Positions 33,276 through 44,799 are shown, numbered from the stretch's first letter. The stretch: DNA of 64,000 nucleotides from Sabellastarte sp. h YS-2021 (GCA_964017235.1 OZ024931.1:137890033-137954032), one strand, 5' to 3'. Translations and numbers: made by a program. Notes: a model not told the origin generated them from the letters alone.

Positions 33276-35358
33276 TGATCTTTGATTTGTCAGCTTTCAG
33301 GCCACCAGGGGTCAGCGTATTTCCCATATATGGCACTTCTTTGCGTCCTAATTTGATTTTGTCTTTGTTTAGCTTGATCGATTTTTCTACACATCGTTGT
33401 AGCAGTGCTCTAAGGTTTTTGTCATGGTCATGTATGGCTGCTTCATCAGTGTCACCTTTTCCAACAACAAGTATGTCATCTGCTATGATATGGACACCAT
33501 CTAAGCCATGCAGTGCTTCATTTAGAGCTGATTGGAATAACTCGCTTGATACTTTCAGTCCAAATGGTAATCGCAGGAAGCGTATGTTTCCAAATGGTGT
33601 ACTTGTTGTTGTCAAGTAGCTTGCTTCTTTTGAAAGTCTCAGATTCCAGTAGCCATCGTTAACATCAATAACTGAGAATATCTTTGAACCTTCTAATTTC
33701 GGCAGTACATCATCAAGGATCGGTGTTAACAGAGGTGCTCGTTTGAGTGCTGCATTAAGTGGTTGTGGATCAATGCATGTCCTTATCTTCCCACTTGGTT
33801 TCTTCATTGTCACAAGACTCGATAGCCACTCTGTTGGTTCACTCACCCTCTCTATCACTTTTAGTGTCTGCAAACGGTCCAGTTCTGCTTTCAAACTGTC
33901 CGTGAGAGCATGTGGGACACGTCGGATTGGGTTTTGAACTGGCTTTACTGTAGAGTCAGTTTTCAGGTCTACATTGTCTTTTATCAGTCCAAGTTTGCCA
34001 TCAAAAAGTGACGGGTATTCAGATGTAATCTGTGCTACTGTGAGTGGTTTTGTTTTGCTTTTGCTACTAATGGCTGCAATATTCTCAGTGTTGATTGTGA
34101 TTAAGTTCATCTGTTTGGCTGCACGTAACCCTAAGATAGGCTGTACTTTATCATCATTTACAACTATGCACGCCACACTGTATTTCTTGTTGTTTTTCAG
34201 GTTCTTCATGGGAATGCGGGTTTTTCCCTCAGCAGTCAATGTGGTGTTGTTGTATACTTTCAACTTGGTGGTTGTAGGCTCTATTGTACATTTGCTTGGA
34301 ACCAGAGATTTACCAATGACATTCACTGTAGCCCCTGTATCGATTTGAAATCTTACAGTCTTCTGTTGAATGCGCATGTTTGTGAACAATTTTGTATCAT
34401 CATAACTGTTCATGGTCGCTGCATTAACTGTGTCTATGTTCACAGTTTCAATATATTCGAATTGGCTGTCACTGTCTTCACTTTCATCACACAAATTCAC
34501 TTTCTTCATTCGCGGGTTTCCCTTCACTTGATTCTTCTTGGCCATGCACATTGATTCAAAGTGGTTCTTTTTGGAGCAGTAAGTGCAGGTTTTTCCATAA
34601 GCTGGGCATTTGCTTTTGTCTTTTGGGTGACTTCTGCCACAATATTTGCAGTTTTTGGGCCAGGATGAAGTTTGTCCAGTTCTGTAACTTGGAGCTTTTC
34701 CTTTCTTTCTAACTGCACTCACTTCTTCAGTGGGAGCCATTGTCTTCAGCTGTCTTGTCGTCGTTTCTGAGGCTCTTCCACGTTCTATTGCTGTCTTTAA
34801 TGTCAGCTTTGGCTCTTGAAGCATGCTGCACCGCAGTCGTGCGTCAGATATCCCCATCACTATTCTGTCTCGAATCATCTCTTCTCGCATTGCATTATAG
34901 TTGCATGATAGTGAGAGCAGGCGAAGATGAGAAACAAAAGAATCAAAAGACTCTTGAACTCTGTTGTTGAAGATATATCTTTCGTATATCACATTTGTTT
35001 CACCTATGCAATAGTTCTGAAATAATTCAAGCACTTTATCAATGTCATTTTTATCCTCTTCATTTTCAAAGGGTAGTCCATTGAATATTTCCAGCGCTTC
35101 TGATCCAATACAGGTAATGAACGTGGCTGTTCGATATGCACTAGTCTTTTCTATGAGTCCTGTTACAATCTCAAAACTGTCCCAGATTTGTTTGTACTTC
35201 TTCCATTGAGAAGCTAGGTCACCTGTTGTCACAAAATTTGGGGGCAGTGGTACCTGACTGTTGATTGAAGCTGCAGAGGTAGCCATTATTGAAGCTGCTG
35301 CTGGTGCTTGTTGGTTTTCTGCTTTTTGATTTTCTGCTTGTTCACCTTCTGGATCCAT
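33193..35358 (-). CDS. gag-pol: Gypsy gag-pol, proximal part: Gag, protease, reverse transcriptase
   Basis: The frame opens at 35406, but I prefer the ATG at 35358 (MDPEGEQ), because the upstream 16 residues (MEQNICSRKQ...) are atypical. Numbered from 35406: the Gag core spans about 50-220 (NFVTTGDLASQWKKYKQIWD, FITCIGSEALEIFNGLPF), with two zinc knuckles at 253-290 (CKYCGRSHPKDKSKC; CTYCSKKNHFESMC). The aspartic protease DTGA is at 356-359. RT has Asp581 (FSVIDVNDGYW) and the ADD box at 642-644. It ends GGLKADKSKINAIVEMPPPN and then 16 nonsense residues. The expected thumb segment between PPPND and the RNase H connection is missing. Gag and Pol share one frame without a shift. Confidence 0.9.
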   Translation of the reverse strand: MDPEGEQAENQKAENQQAPAAASIMATSAASINSQVPLPPNFVTTGDLASQWKKYKQIWDSFEIVTGLIEKTSAYRTATFITCIGSEALEIFNGLPFENEEDKNDIDKVLELFQNYCIGETNVIYERYIFNNRVQESFDSFVSHLRLLSLSCNYNAMREEMIRDRIVMGISDARLRCSMLQEPKLTLKTAIERGRASETTTRQLKTMAPTEEVSAVRKKGKAPSYRTGQTSSWPKNCKYCGRSHPKDKSKCPAYGKTCTYCSKKNHFESMCMAKKNQVKGNPRMKKVNLCDESEDSDSQFEYIETVNIDTVNAATMNSYDDTKLFTNMRIQQKTVRFQIDTGATVNVIGKSLVPSKCTIEPTTTKLKVYNNTTLTAEGKTRIPMKNLKNNKKYSVACIVVNDDKVQPILGLRAAKQMNLITINTENIAAISSKSKTKPLTVAQITSEYPSLFDGKLGLIKDNVDLKTDSTVKPVQNPIRRVPHALTDSLKAELDRLQTLKVIERVSEPTEWLSSLVTMKKPSGKIRTCIDPQPLNAALKRAPLLTPILDDVLPKLEGSKIFSVIDVNDGYWNLRLSKEASYLTTTSTPFGNIRFLRLPFGLKVSSELFQSALNEALHGLDGVHIIADDILVVGKGDTDEAAIHDHDKNLRALLQRCVEKSIKLNKDKIKLGRKEVPYMGNTLTPGGLKADKSKINAIVEMPPPNDINARVNLQANPERRKV

Positions 35359-35520
35359 ATTAAAAAAAAATCCTGTTTGCTTCCTAGAACAAATATTTTG
35401 TTCCAAAAACAGAAATATCCTAATTACTGGCTTTGTTTTAGAACAGATATTGTTCTATTTACAGTAATTAAAATGGATGTATTCTTTTATTTTAATAATC
35501 CAGAGTTAGTGCAAAATTCA

Positions 35521-35530
35521 CCTGACACCA
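35521..35530 (-). promoter_or_regulatory. Primer-binding site, probably tRNA-Leu
   Basis: On the - strand TGGTGTCAGG follows the 5' LTR end (GTTACA) with no gap. It is complementary to a tRNA 3' end CCTGACA-CCA, which fits known animal tRNA-Leu acceptor stems. The match stops after 10 bases. Confidence 0.7.
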
Positions 35531-35786
35531 TGTAACAAGTTGTATGACTTGTTGATATTTCATGAGAAATAAAATACAAAGTCTTTACAAATGTTATTAT
35601 TTCAGCATTTAAAACAGAGATCACAAAATAACCAGCACATGCTTGAACTGCTAATACAGGACTAAACTGTTTAAACTCTCTTTGTAGTGATGCTACTGTC
35701 CAGTGATTTATTACCCTTATTTCCTGTGCTGTATGATGACTCATTCAAACCAACACATTTGGTTGAATACTGTTATACATGTTACA
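35531..35786 (-). repeat. 5' LTR of the gypsy element
   Basis: 256 bp with the same termini as 30765-31020. It would carry the promoter in - strand sense; no strong TATA box is evident. The three differences from the 3' LTR lie near 35601, 35674 and 35752. Confidence 0.95.
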
Positions 35787-35791
35787 TATAT

Positions 35792-37620
35792 GGTGATGTA
35801 CCACAAGGTACAAGTTCAATGCTCTCCACAAATGATATCAGCATTATCGTTGGCAGTAAAACCACTGGAAGTCCTCTAGACATTGACTACTTCAAGACTT
35901 TTGCTGGAGAGGGACTTACCCCTGCGTCAAATTTAGACAACAAAATTTCAGTTGGTTGATGGGCAGTTACAGCTAAAAGCCTACCCCAACATCAATCTCA
36001 TAAATTCAAGGATGGGGAAGCCTCTTTTCTTCACCACTGTAGGTGGCCAGCCTGATAGGAGAATGGTGCTGTTCTGTAGTGCAGTATATGTGAAACTAAT
36101 ACAGCGACTTAATGAATAGGCCTTTTGCCTGCCCCCAGCTAGGTGGTCCCTGTGTGACACACCATATCCTGCAATGGCACATCAGACCTCAGTCAAGCTG
36201 ATTCTGCCAAAACGTCACTGGGGTTGTTTTCCAGTCATTTGCTTTTGTTTTCTGTAACCTTCGGAAGCCAGCAGTCTTGCCAGATATCTGGAACTTGGGC
36301 GATAAATGCAAACTATGATGTTGAGCTCTTATGAACTTGCTCTTTGTGAGGTGTGTACGTGGGGTGGCTTCCCACCCTATAGGTGGCATCTGAAATGAAT
36401 GTGAATGCCATTAATGTATAGGAAAAGGCACACATATTAATAACCCTTCAAACCCTCACAAATGTCCAAAGTGAGGAAGTGGTGTCCCTCCAACAAAATC
36501 TTGACAACTGTGTCGGGATCTTTGTGTTGGCCTCCATTTGATCTCCTTCACTGTGGGTTTGTACTACATAGAGGTAGGAATGAGCTTTGGAGGAGCAGCA
36601 AAACACCATGGCCATCCTACCTGGCCCACATGGTTCCACTAGCTGAGAGACTGTATTGAGCGCTCCCCCCTCTCCTCTGTCACACTAGGGTTGGATAAAG
36701 TAAACATCTGTGGCTTAATTGAAGATAATGATAAGGAAAATCAGCAGTCTCCAAGACCAGGTCAATATTCAAGGCGTGGGCATAAAAAGTTATGTGGACA
36801 GTCGGGTATCACTCATAACTGTGTACACTGAGGAAAGTAGGGCTATAAAAATCAAATGAATACAGGTGGTTTTTTGGCAATGATTCTGGTGGGACAGATC
36901 ATGCTGATTGTGGATACTCTATGTTGGCTATAGGCAAGGTTCTTTGTATGGGTCAAGTTGGAAGCAGATGAACTGCCGCCCCAGATCTCAGAACAGTCAA
37001 CATTGTGGTCAATAGGAGAAAACAGACATTGTATGCAAAGGTTTGCATGCAGGTTTTACAACTGTGTTTAAAGTCCACTACAGCTTGCCCTATGAAACAG
37101 AGTAAACTTCAGGTTGGCCACAACCAGTGGCTTTGTTATCTGTACTTGTCTCCCTCCAAATTGAACAAGAACTTTTGCTCAACAATAACCATGAAGCAAG
37201 CAACTACTCTACCTAACGGCACTTCACCACTCTATCCAGAGTTGCAAGACACTTCGCTAGATCACTCTGACTGTCTCCAGAAGACCTCAAAACTGAAAAG
37301 GCACTGGAGTGCTGTAGAAAAAATACCACTGCTGGTTCCATGCAATGTTGACATAGCATTGCTCACATCTAGCATGGGAACGGGTATCAGTGGAGTCAAA
37401 GCTAAACAAGAGGAAAATATCAGAATGCTGGCAGAGAGCAAGCTAAATATTATCACATGGAACGTATCTCGACTGTACTCATATATTGTCAAATTTTCGA
37501 TAAAGAATTCAGCCTAATTATGGATGAGGTCAATAAATATACCCAGTCAGAGATTCTAGCTGGGGTAAGAAAAGCACATGCTGCGGTCACTCTCAATGTG
37601 GAGACAAAAAGTCGTTCATT
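35792..37620. other. Right half of the gypsy target and unrecognised sequence
   Basis: The first 170 bp continue an open + frame (YGDVPQGTSSMLSTNDISII). After that, short frames on both strands (for example + 37005-37517) show no domain I recognise. It is probably decayed transposon coding DNA, given the composition and the broken frames. Confidence 0.3.
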
Positions 37621-37622
37621 TA

Positions 37623-37849
37623 CTGCTTCCCTGCATAAATTGGCCGCGGGTCGTAAGTTGGCCGCCACTCATTTAAATGTATCAAACAGACAAATGTGTA
37701 TCTGCACAGGTTTTAAAAGTGGTAGTTATAATAAATCTTATTATAATAGACCATTCAAGAATGGTACAGGCCTTTAGATTTATAGAAATTTCAAAATATG
37801 ATGATGGCGGCCAACTTACGACCCGCGGCCAACTTATGCAGGGAAGCAG
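37623..37849. mobile_element. 227-bp MITE with 45-bp GC-rich terminal inverted repeats
   Basis: The left end, 37623-37667, starts 'ctgcttccctgcataaattg' and ends 'gtaagttggccgcca'. The right end, 37805-37849, is its reverse complement with a single mismatch. The flanks carry TA on both sides (37621-37622 and 37850-37851), the duplication typical of Tc1/mariner-type elements. The core is AT-rich and non-coding. Confidence 0.9.
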
Positions 37850-37851
37850 TA

Positions 37852-38480
37852 GAGTGGCCAGGACAAGGGCAGGGCCCGTTTTATGAAGACATTGGCTGCA
37901 CCATAGTCTGCTTTAGGATGTTTGTTACAGACATAAAGATATCACATAAATAGTTCTGTCTCCTTTTTAGGTTGTTCTTCCTTCTGGAGGATTTTACTCA
38001 TCATGGAAATATGTGCCTCTTGGCCTCTCTCTCATACTTTTCCAACCCTTAGGGGTAGGTATAGTCCTTCCCATCCCCATAATAGCCTTTACCCTAACTG
38101 GAGCTAAGGTTTTTTCTTAAGGATGGTAGAGATAGGGTGGCCAGCCCCCAATCCAATTACTCAAAAACTATACAATTCATATATATGCACATGCTCAAAC
38201 ATTGCCAAATTACGCCGTTAATGATGATCTTTACTTCCATGTATATATGTATTTAGTCATAAATGACTTCATCATGTTAACATTCTGCCTTGTGCTATTA
38301 TTGACAGACTTTGAGAAAACCATAAAAAGTTACCTATGGTTGCATCACGATGTATACTTGTTACATACATGTAATAAAACAGAATGTAGCCCACTAGGAG
38401 CTTATTTTTATTGGTCATTATGTTAAATAATGGGAGTCATGTACCATATTCATGAATATAGGGTAGATGTTATTAAAAAC
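37852..38480. other. No feature recognised
   Basis: AT-rich sequence with scattered short ORFs and no homology signal visible. Confidence 0.4.
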
Positions 38481-38484
38481 AATT

Positions 38485-39223
38485 TAAGTAGTGACACATA
38501 GTGTCAGGAACCTCGGAGTGGTGCTTGTCTCTAATTTCAATTTCTCAAACCATGTGTCTCAGGTCATAAAGTCCACTAGAGTTCATGCGAGATACCTCTA
38601 CAGAATTCGTCCCCTTCCAGACCTTAATACATCAGCACTGTTAGTAAATGCTTTGGTGAGCAGCAGATTGGATTATTGCAATTCACTGTTCTCATAGCTC
38701 ACTGATTTTGAGTTAAGGAGATTGCAGCTAGTATTCAAAACTCACAGTGCAGGGTTGTCAACCATTCCTCTAAATTCTCTCACATCACCGCTCAACTAAA
38801 ATAACTCCATTGGCTCCCAGTCAGGTACAGGGTACAACTTAAAATCCCTGCACCCCTGCACCTCTTCCAGAAATACAAGACAAAGCACCCGCAAACCGAA
38901 GTTCCTTCAAACCCTCACCTTTGACTGTAGAGTTCACAAATCAATTAAACACTTCTCTAATTCCTTCAGTCACTATGCCCCCAGTCCTTTGGAACTCTTT
39001 TCTATATCATGTAAGAAACAGTCCCTCTGTTGCATCTTTTAGGAAGCTACTCAAACCCACCTCTTCAACTCTAGTTTCCCACCTTAGTCTTCTTCCTCCT
39101 GGTCACACCCACAATTCTGGATTACTGACCTCCCTACGATAATGATTTTGTTTAATTAGCACACTGAGTTCCCCTTGTGGGGAATATACTGCAAAGCAGT
39201 AGAAGAGATTAGATTAGATTAGA
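38485..39223 (+). pseudogene. L2-like LINE, 3' fragment
   Basis: + strand frames read SVRNLGVVLVSNFNFSNHV, RYLYRIRPLPDLNTSALLVN and ALVSSRLDYCNSLFS, the region downstream of the RT core in L2/CR1-group LINEs. This is followed by broken frames including NSFLYHVRNSPSVASFRKLL. It ends in a (gatta)n microsatellite at 39207-39223, as L2-like 3' tails often do. The RT catalytic core is absent, so it is 5'-truncated. Confidence 0.7.
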
Positions 39224-39889
39224 CATAGTACACTGGTGTGGTCACAGATACAGGCCCATGGCTAAACCAGAAATAAACATATGTCATTTACCGTTCCTAC
39301 AGAACCAGACTACAGAGTAAACACATACTCATGTAGCTAAAGTGAACGTTGTGTGTAATGTGACCTTTGTGTGAGCAAAATCAATGAACAGTACATGTGA
39401 TAAACTCAATGAAGACCAAATAAAATAATAGATATGTTGCTATTTGAGGACATCATAGAAAAATGTTATGAACACTTCACATTATCCCGGAATATGGTGT
39501 CAGTCATAAAAACCATCGGCATGAGGGGTTCCAATGGTAGTATACTCCTTGGTAGGGGCCCTCTAGAAGGATGTAGAGGGCCTTAAGGTGTATTTCCGAA
39601 ATGATGCTTGGAGGTTCTGTGTGGCTTATGGGGCTTTACACAAAAATGTGGTCCAGAACAACTGGAAAAGTGATCCAGAACCTTACTTCTGAGGTCGTAA
39701 GATCTTGAAGGTAGTTTCCAATTTCTGTGAATTCTAATTATAATAGTATTTTTATGACACTGAATCTCCATCGAAATATAGACTCTAGACAAACCAAAAT
39801 AAAAAAGAAGATATCGATAATTTTAACCTGAGAAATGGCAGGGGTCTGTGGTACCAAAGAACAAGAATAATTAACAAGAAAAGAACAAG

Positions 39890-40350
39890 AAATTAAAGTG
39901 GATATGCTTTTGCAATGAGATAGGGTTTGAGCTTCTTTTTGAATGAGTGGAGACAAACTGGAAAACGTATATCATCAGGCAAATCATTCCAAATCTTTGG
40001 GATTAGCTTAAAAAAATTTTCAGACAGGCATTTTTGGCATCATCCAAGCAAGCCTTCAACCTATCAAATGCATGAGCCTCATTCTTGTGTGTATGGTGAA
40101 CATATAGCTACATATCTGCATGGAAGTGGAAGCCTAGGCCGAAATAATTTTAAATGACTTTTCTGAGGGAAGTAGTATGTAAGGAGAAGAGAATTGGACC
40201 AAGAACAGAGACATCAGGCATGGCATACAAGAGCTTCTTAGCATGAGATAAAATAGAGCCAATCAGGAATGTAGGACTTGAACCAGTGCAAAACAACACC
40301 AGTAATGCCAAAATAAACACTGAGGCAATCAAGGAATGTGACATGGTCAA
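39890..40350 (-). pseudogene. L2-like LINE RT fragment, opposite strand
   Basis: The - strand reads MPDVSVLGPILFSLHTTSL (the 'PQGSVLGPLLF' RT motif) at about 40155-40225. Further on it reads LYVHHTHKNEAHAFDRLKAC, and near 39900-40000 a C-terminal-like WNDLPDDIRF pattern after shifts. The middle is deleted, including the YADD box. The rest of 39230-39890 and 40350-40600 is unrecognised. Confidence 0.55.
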
Positions 40351-40599
40351 TTATACCAAACACCAATTGGTCAAGCAGCATGACAGATTTGGAGATAAAG
40401 CACAAGCCCGACAGGTCGGTCAGGGCTTTTGGGATCAGTGGAGTAACAACAGCTTCTTTGAAACCAAAGGGTACAACACCTTCAGACAGGGATGTCTAAA
40501 CACTCCTTGGTTGGCTACACATCTAAAATACAAGAAAAAAACAAAAGTTACTATAAAATCAAATGTAAAACAATATAACAAATTCTAAGAAAATATTAA

Positions 40600-43500
40600 A
40601 ATGTAAACCATGAAACACCAAAGAAAAATGCAATATATATGATTCATGTGTGTCCTCCTTGACCGTTGAAATAAATTTTACTTAATTTTCTTTGAAGGTT
40701 ACAAAGTAACAAAGGAATTCACTGGAAGACAGAGGAAGCCACCTGACGTACAGAATAGTTTAATCTGAATTAATAATGGGGTGTTATACTGTGAGGGTGA
40801 ATGTAAGATCATGTTAACACCAAAATACAAACCTTCAACACTTGACCTTTTGACTACTTTATAGAATTTTCAGTAACTTAAACATAAGGTAACACTTTGA
40901 CGTGACAAAAATATTGAAACAGGAAGTCCTATCCATCCGAATTTTAAATCCTGACATCATAAACTCCATCTTGAAGTTCTGAAGTCAGAAGGTCCATTTT
41001 GGATTTCTGATGGATTTTTTATTTCACAATTTGAAATTTTGACAAAATTAGTTTTTGGAGTTTATGAAATCGGAACCTTATTTCTAGTATTTAAGTCTAA
41101 ATTTCCTTGGTTTTCCTTTTATGTTTCTGTTTTCCCTATTCCCTAAGAACAAGGTCCCATTGATCAGGTTTCCCCATAAACTATTTTTAATTAAGTTGGT
41201 TAGCAACCACATATGTTTATGTTTTCCTGAGTATCAAACCCTTTAGGTTTAAGTACCTATTCACTATTTTCTTGTAATCAAGTCCATCAAGAATTGAAAG
41301 AAGAAGGCTTGAAGTGTTATGTCAGCAACATTGCTTGTCAGACTGTATTTTGTGCCGATCATGTAATAAATATAGTTGTGTAATAAATGCAAAGTTCCGT
41401 ATTAAAGAATGTATACATAAGCAATTATTTTATCTTAGCCATAATATCCTCAATTTCATAAACGGACTTCTGATGGATTAGACTTTCTGATTCAAGAAAA
41501 TCAGAAACTCCAAAATTCCAAATACATGTATTGATAACAGAACTTCCAATTCATACCACAGCAATATCTTCCTCAAAATGGGGAACTTATTGCCCCAAGT
41601 ACGCTGTAATATTAATGAATAGAATAGTTGAGGTCAAGGTTGGTAGTCCAGAGTTATTGGTGTAACTGAATGGAAGAAAACTAAGTGGGAAAACTAGAGC
41701 TTAAGAGGTGAGTTTTTCCTGAAGGAAGTGACAGAGTAGTTATTTCTTATTTGAAAGGGGAGAGAGTTCCAAAAAGCAGGTGTGTGATGACTTGAGGAAT
41801 TACAAAAATGTTTGTGTGATTTGTGAACTATGTGGTCAAAGGTGGGGATCTAAAGGAACTGAAGCTTAAGGCTGTTGTGTCTAGTATTTCTAGAAGAGGA
41901 TGTGTAAGAGTGCATACATATCTTGATTGAGTGTTCTCTTTCCGACAGATATTATTTGAACCAGCAAGTACCAGTTGGCTGATTTTTTAGAATGTGTGCA
42001 GCCTGTAAAGGAGAATTGTGTAGTTTATATTATTGAATGCAACAGGGAGATCCAAAAAGGAAGGGCTGTGACAGATCCTTTAACCATATTGAGAAGATCA
42101 TTTAAAATATAAAAACAGAATAAAAAAGAACGGAATTGGACTTTCTGATGGATAAGACTGTCTGATACAGGAGAATCAGAAAGTCCAATCCATCAGAGTT
42201 AAAAAATTCTGATGTCATACCTTCAAAATAGAAGAATCTACCTCAATGCAATTTTCCACTAAAACAGATTGGACTTTCTGACATCAGACAAAATTCTGAT
42301 GGATTTGGCTTTCTGGTATGACATAGTCTATACATCAATATACTGATCTATATTTTATATAGTCTGTATTTACATGTTCAACAGACAAATAAAGCTGTAC
42401 GAAGGTACAGGGAGATATTTCACGAATCTGTTCAAGTGTATAATAATGAATATAGAAATATAGAGTCACTTCTCCTTTATTATTCTGAATATCAGTTATG
42501 ATTAACTCAAAGTTTCAAAAATTCGAAGTTTATAAATTAACAGGATATGTCTCTGTCATCGAAAAATATATCAGAGTATCTGCCAACTAGTAGCCATGAT
42601 TATAGTTATGCCAATTTGAATATAAATCATCCAAATAACCAGAAACAGTGTAATTTTAACTTTAAAAAATCGATTCAGAGTCACTGGCATATATAGATAT
42701 AATAATAATAATATTAATAATAACAATTGAAGATAAAAAAGAAAGAAACAGAAAATATATATATTAGTCCATATAAACATAAGTATGGAAACATTTAGTA
42801 ATGGTAAAAACTATTACATTTATCAGTTGATCACATAGGACTAATTTGCACATCACACATAGATATATTTGTCCCACGTGTTAAATATTGCAGAGACTTT
42901 AACAACAAACTCCAGAATATTTAAAACAGAACAAAAATTTCTGGGAAAAAGAGGGATCACGTTTTGATCAATCAACAAATCTAAAACTAGATCAATAATG
43001 AATATTTGGATCTCATCACATGATCTGAACTACAGCATGTTTAACTTTACTTCCAGAATTGGGTATTCCCCAGAGACTCGAAATTATTTGGTGTAAATAT
43101 ACAGAGAAAGTGCTCTCAGGTACGAAATATTGAAGGTGTCTTTCCCAAACGTCTAAAATTGGAGCATAAAAGTCAGAAAACAAGCAAGAGAGCTTTCATT
43201 GTCAAGTAAGATAATGTCAAGAGCACATTCTCTTCTGCTTGTTTGTACAGAAAGTAACATTTTTAATGAAAATTTTCTTCATGTGGCTTTTTCGGTCATA
43301 ATCGGAGGCAGAAATATATTGATTTATGATATTAAAGCAAAAAAAACTGAAAACGATAGTTAAAATACCAAAAGTGTCAATATGGATATTCTGAAATCAA
43401 AATATTGAACCTTAACATAATTTTTGATTTGTTAATTAGTCCACACTTAATCCTTTTTTCCCAGATATTCATCAAAAACTGTAATGACAATATCCAGTAC

Positions 43501-43990
43501 AAGTTTGGTGGTGGTGATTCTGTATATGTCTGCAGTCATGTCTGTCATTATGGCTTCTCGGGACTTTATGTGGCTTGTCTGTAAGGGGTTTAAGGTTTGT
43601 CCTGGTAGTTTCCAGTCCAGTCCTGTAGAAAATATCCAACCCAATTAAGGCCGGCCTCTAGATCTAGACAAACCTGGTGTATTACATCCTTTTGGGGAAG
43701 TGAAACCCTACCTAGATTTTGCCTGCCCTTTTTTCTGGATTTTTGTCCCTGACCCAGGCTTTTGCAACCGGTCATGGAGTAATGGGGTCGGCTCCAGTGG
43801 AATATCCCTATGAGGAATGGTCAGTAATGCACGAGAATGTTGTACCCAAAGTGTACCAAAGTGTTATTTTGACGTTGGCTCATGACTGCATTTGGTGGCC
43901 ATTTTTGCATCAATGAAAGTCATAATTAAAGAAACAAACATTTGTACTTGTGTTGTGTGGCAGAAGTTTGTTAAACCTGCCGCACATGTC
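40600..43990. other. AT-rich, no gene; dispersed short phrases
   Basis: The words 'ttctgatggatt', 'gactttctgat' and 'aatcagaaagtccaatccat' recur in both orientations between 40920 and 42310 (see findings). 42699-42724 is an (ata)n tract. No coding sequence is recognised. Confidence 0.4.
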
Positions 43991-44003
43991 AAATAGTAGA
44001 GAA

Positions 44004-44239
44004 TTCATTTATTTATTTGGGGTTTTACGTCGCTTTCAACACTGTAAGGTCATATCACGACGGGTAGTTGAAAGGGCAGAGGAAACCAGTACATACAGTT
44101 CGCTAGGGTTCTGTACTGTAAACTGCCTACCAACGGCAAGGAACTACCAGCTTTCCCACTTAAGGCCATGACGGGATCGATCCCCGGCCTCAGAGGTGGG
44201 AGGCGAGAGTGTTACCACTCTGCCACCGTGGCCCCCCAA
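44004..44239 (-). mobile_element. Intact tRNA-derived SINE with (AAAT)n tail
   Basis: On the - strand it begins in the GGCCACGGTGG region. TGGCAGAGTGG fits the A box and GGATCGATCCC is one base off the B box. The middle reads 'gctggtagttcc...gtaggcagtttacagtacag'. The tail is 'gttgaaagcgacgtaaaacc' followed by AAATAAATAAAT. A perfect 13-bp target duplication, AAATAGTAGAGAA, flanks it at 43991-44003 and 44240-44252. This proves a retroposed element rather than a tRNA gene. Confidence 0.85.
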
Positions 44240-44449
44240 AAATAGTAGAGAAACAAAAACATTAGATTCCAATACCTTCACTGAAACTAATCCAAGCATT
44301 TGATCACCATTTAAGAAAGTGATAACGGATTGTGTAGGATTTTTACCAAAGATTCAATCAAAAAGGCCATACTCTTAACCATTGTGTGTGTGTGAATCTC
44401 ACAAACTCTTACCTATTTCTTAACATTGATTGGCTTACCAGAAAATATC

Positions 44450-44790
44450 CAGTCAAATCATTTATGTCTAGACTTTTTCAGCAAGTTTGATTTCGGCTTT
44501 GTGCAAAACATAAAATCTAGTGCTTATCACTCAGAATTACGAGGCCCTACTGAAAGGTTTCATTGAACGCTTGAACAATATGATCAGGACATTTTGTTTA
44601 GACAATGAAATTTACTAGGATCAAGGCATAAACTTATGATTCTTGGCTGTTCATGAGTTTTTATGTTTTAGTATCTTTGAGTTAACTTTTGGTTACGATT
44701 GTTTAGTCAGTAGGCCCCCAAATGTGTTGAAAGACAATTGGTTGTCCGAGAAAAGTTTTACCAAACCCTGCAGAGGTCAAAGGTGAAGAG
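44450..44790 (+). pseudogene. LTR-retrotransposon integrase scrap
   Basis: The + strand reads FGFVQNIKSSAYHSELRGPT and ERFH, then a stop, the integrase stretch around the catalytic Glu (SSAYHxxxxGxxERxH). Shifted frames resembling the downstream part follow, including NVLKDNWLS-like and RSKVKRKIK text near 44730-44800. It is unrelated in sequence detail to the intact gypsy at 30765. Confidence 0.5.
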
Positions 44791-44799
44791 GAAGATTAA

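Larger units (their letters stand above)
30765..35786 (-). mobile_element. Complete Ty3/gypsy LTR retrotransposon, 5022 bp, young but defective
   Basis: Direct 256-bp LTRs at both ends start TGTAACA and end TGTTACA. A 5-bp target duplication, TATAT, lies at 30760-30764 and 35787-35791. A primer-binding site and polypurine tract sit in the expected places for - strand transcription. Domain order is Gag, zinc knuckles, protease, RT, RNase H, integrase, so integrase after RNase H defines Ty3/gypsy. The LTRs differ at only three positions that I can count (about 98.8% identity), implying recent insertion. A short deletion and frame change in the RT thumb splits pol. It interrupts an older broken element. 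Confidence 0.95.

Noticed and set aside
37005..37517. 170-codon + strand ORF as a gene
   Set aside because: No recognisable domain, several overlapping alternative frames, and probable decayed transposon context.
44085..44239. Possible tRNA gene (A and B boxes)
   Set aside because: It is part of a SINE with an (AAAT)n tail and a 13-bp target duplication, and does not fold as a full cloverleaf by eye.
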